Made by a program: the position numbers and the translations under genes. From Actinomadura rubteroloni (lineage in GTDB: Bacteria > Actinomycetota > Actinomycetes > Streptosporangiales > Streptosporangiaceae), in contig NZ_MTBP01000002.1 of NCBI RefSeq assembly GCF_002911665.1, positions 1,116,001-1,180,000 on the forward strand: a DNA stretch of 64,000 nucleotides, read 5' to 3'. Below the pieces are notes generated by a model. It worked only from the letters and a program-made list of their open reading frames with translations, was not told the origin of the DNA and ran no database searches. The number at the start of each line of letters is the position of its first letter. Position 1 is the stretch's first letter. Below are positions 63,016 through 64,000 of the stretch, in pieces.

Positions 63016-64000
63016 TCAGTGGCGGGGGCGGCGGTCCACGACGCGCGACAACGCCTCCACGACGGCCGGGTCGTACTCGGCCGCCGAGTCCAGCCGGAGC
63101 CGTTCCAGCACGGCCGCGCCCCGGTCCCGGTCGCGCGAGTCGCCGACGAGGTCGTCGTAGGCGTTGGCGACCTTGATGATGCGCCCGGCGAGCGGCGGGG
63201 ACGGCTCGGCGTCGCTCTGGCCCGTCCGGTACGGGTGGGACGAGAGCCGCACGATGGCGGCGACCCGGTCCAGCACGCCGGTCTGCTTGATGACCTCGGC
63301 GCCGAGTTCGGCGATGCGGCGCTGCTCGGCGGGCGAGGCGAGGACGGTCGCGCCGCCCGGGATCGGGTCGCCGAGCGCGAGCTGCCCGATGTCGTGCATG
63401 AGCGCCGCGTACTCCAGTTCGAGCAGTTCCTCCTCGGACATGCCGAGTTCGCGTCCCATCGCGACCGCGAGCCGCGACACGCGCCGCGAGTGCCCGGTCT
63501 CGACGTACCCGCCGACCTCGGTGACCCGCGACAGCGCCCGGACGGTCTGCAGGTACGTCGCGCGGATCCCGGCGTAGCGGCGGAACGCGAACTGGGTGAC
63601 GAGGATCGGCGCGGTGAACACCAGCAGCGCGGCGGGGCCCATGACGGTCGTCGCGACGGCGATGAGCATCGCGGTCGCGTTCGTCGCGGCGCACAGGGCG
63701 AGCTTGGCGCGGATCTCGTCCCGGACGGCGATCCCGAACCGCACCGACTCGGCCCGCAGCACCGCCGTGACCAGCACTTCCAGGAAGCACGACAGCACCA
63801 CCACGACGCCCATCACCGCGAGCAGCACCTGCCACGCCGGATGCAGTTCGAGGATCGGACGGAACAGGAACGCCACGATCGCAATCGTGAGCAGGCGCCG
63901 CGCCATCGCGTCCGGCCGCGGCGAGCGCCCGACGGCCAGGTGCGGGAGCGTCCCGACGAGCATCCCGGCGGCGGCGACCGCGACGACCTGGAACGCCGAG
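63016..64000 (-). CDS. HD-domain phosphohydrolase membrane protein, N-terminus outside window
   Basis: The visible 3' part (about 328 residues) has several membrane helices (LLTIAIVAFLF, VLLAVMGVVVVLSCFLEVLV, ATAMLIAVATTVMGPAALLVF) followed by an HD domain: TGHSRRVSRLAVAMGRELGM and YAALMHDIGQLAL. The frame is open to the window edge and still hydrophobic, so the ATG at 63963 is probably internal. The HD-GYP signature is degenerate (SSHPYRTGQSD instead of a GYP box), but AGRIIKVANAYDDLVG is present. It may be a signalling phosphodiesterase of cyclic di-GMP or another nucleotide. Confidence 0.82.
   Translation of the reverse strand, partial: SAFQVVAVAAAGMLVGTLPHLAVGRSPRPDAMARRLLTIAIVAFLFRPILELHPAWQVLLAVMGVVVVLSCFLEVLVTAVLRAESVRFGIAVRDEIRAKLALCAATNATAMLIAVATTVMGPAALLVFTAPILVTQFAFRRYAGIRATYLQTVRALSRVTEVGGYVETGHSRRVSRLAVAMGRELGMSEEELLELEYAALMHDIGQLALGDPIPGGATVLASPAEQRRIAELGAEVIKQTGVLDRVAAIVRLSSHPYRTGQSDAEPSPPLAGRIIKVANAYDDLVGDSRDRDRGAAVLERLRLDSAAEYDPAVVEALSRVVDRRPRH

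Overview
The window is GC-rich (roughly 73 percent), densely packed actinomycete chromosome. Third codon positions are almost all G or C, GTG and TTG starts are common, and many genes overlap by 4 bases. WhiB1, PdtaS, DasR, a four-gene conservon, a fused Kgd 2-oxoglutarate decarboxylase, nickel superoxide dismutase and BsaP are all actinobacterial hallmarks. The gene content fits a filamentous actinomycete of the Thermomonosporaceae/Streptosporangiales type (Actinomadura-like); that placement is inference. I saw no tRNA, rRNA, CRISPR array, insertion sequence or prophage.

Layout. 1-10783 (minus): an eleven-gene purine catabolic operon. It covers 8-oxoguanine/xanthine to urate (8-oxoguanine deaminase and three-subunit xanthine dehydrogenase), urate to allantoin (Uox, HiuH, UraD), allantoin breakdown (AllB, allantoicase) and use of the glyoxylate carbon (hydroxypyruvate isomerase, glycerate kinase). 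11176-16487 (minus): a tightly coupled five-gene operon with OleA-like condensing enzyme, GT2, P450, OleC-like ligase and OleD-like reductase, a candidate beta-lactone or olefin-type natural product pathway. 16931-24298: small zinc protein, DUF5709 protein, CYP125-like P450, a GT4/methyltransferase/prenyltransferase-like cluster and a 3Fe-4S ferredoxin. 24413-30296: secreted nuclease-fold protein lacking key catalytic residues, a 26-residue Cys-rich peptide, a membrane-anchored Asp-box propeller, DUF1707 and cupin proteins. 30345-34197 (minus): conservon cvnABCD. 34477-49409: CbiX-like protein, SDR, DedA, AIM24, Kgd, DUF4097-PadR pair, amino-acid ABC transporter, malic enzyme. 49460-56187: SodX/SodN, RsbW-SigF, diacylglycerol kinase, WhiB1, PdtaS. 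56213-62855: biotin genes bioF, bioB, bioD and bsaP with a DasR orthologue, a Uma2 pair, a free biotin carrier protein and an unusual biotin-carboxylase-like protein. The window ends inside an HD-domain membrane protein.

How the parts work together. The purine operon is a nearly complete salvage route for nitrogen and carbon. The bio genes make the cofactor carried by the TB7.3-like carrier encoded beside them. WhiB1, PdtaS, SigF, the conservon and DasR form a dense regulatory neighbourhood, and whiB1 has a perfect CRP box upstream. The most novel elements are the Ole-like operon with P450 and glycosyltransferase, the biotin carboxylase homologue with three substituted active-site positions, and the metallothionein-like micro-ORF.
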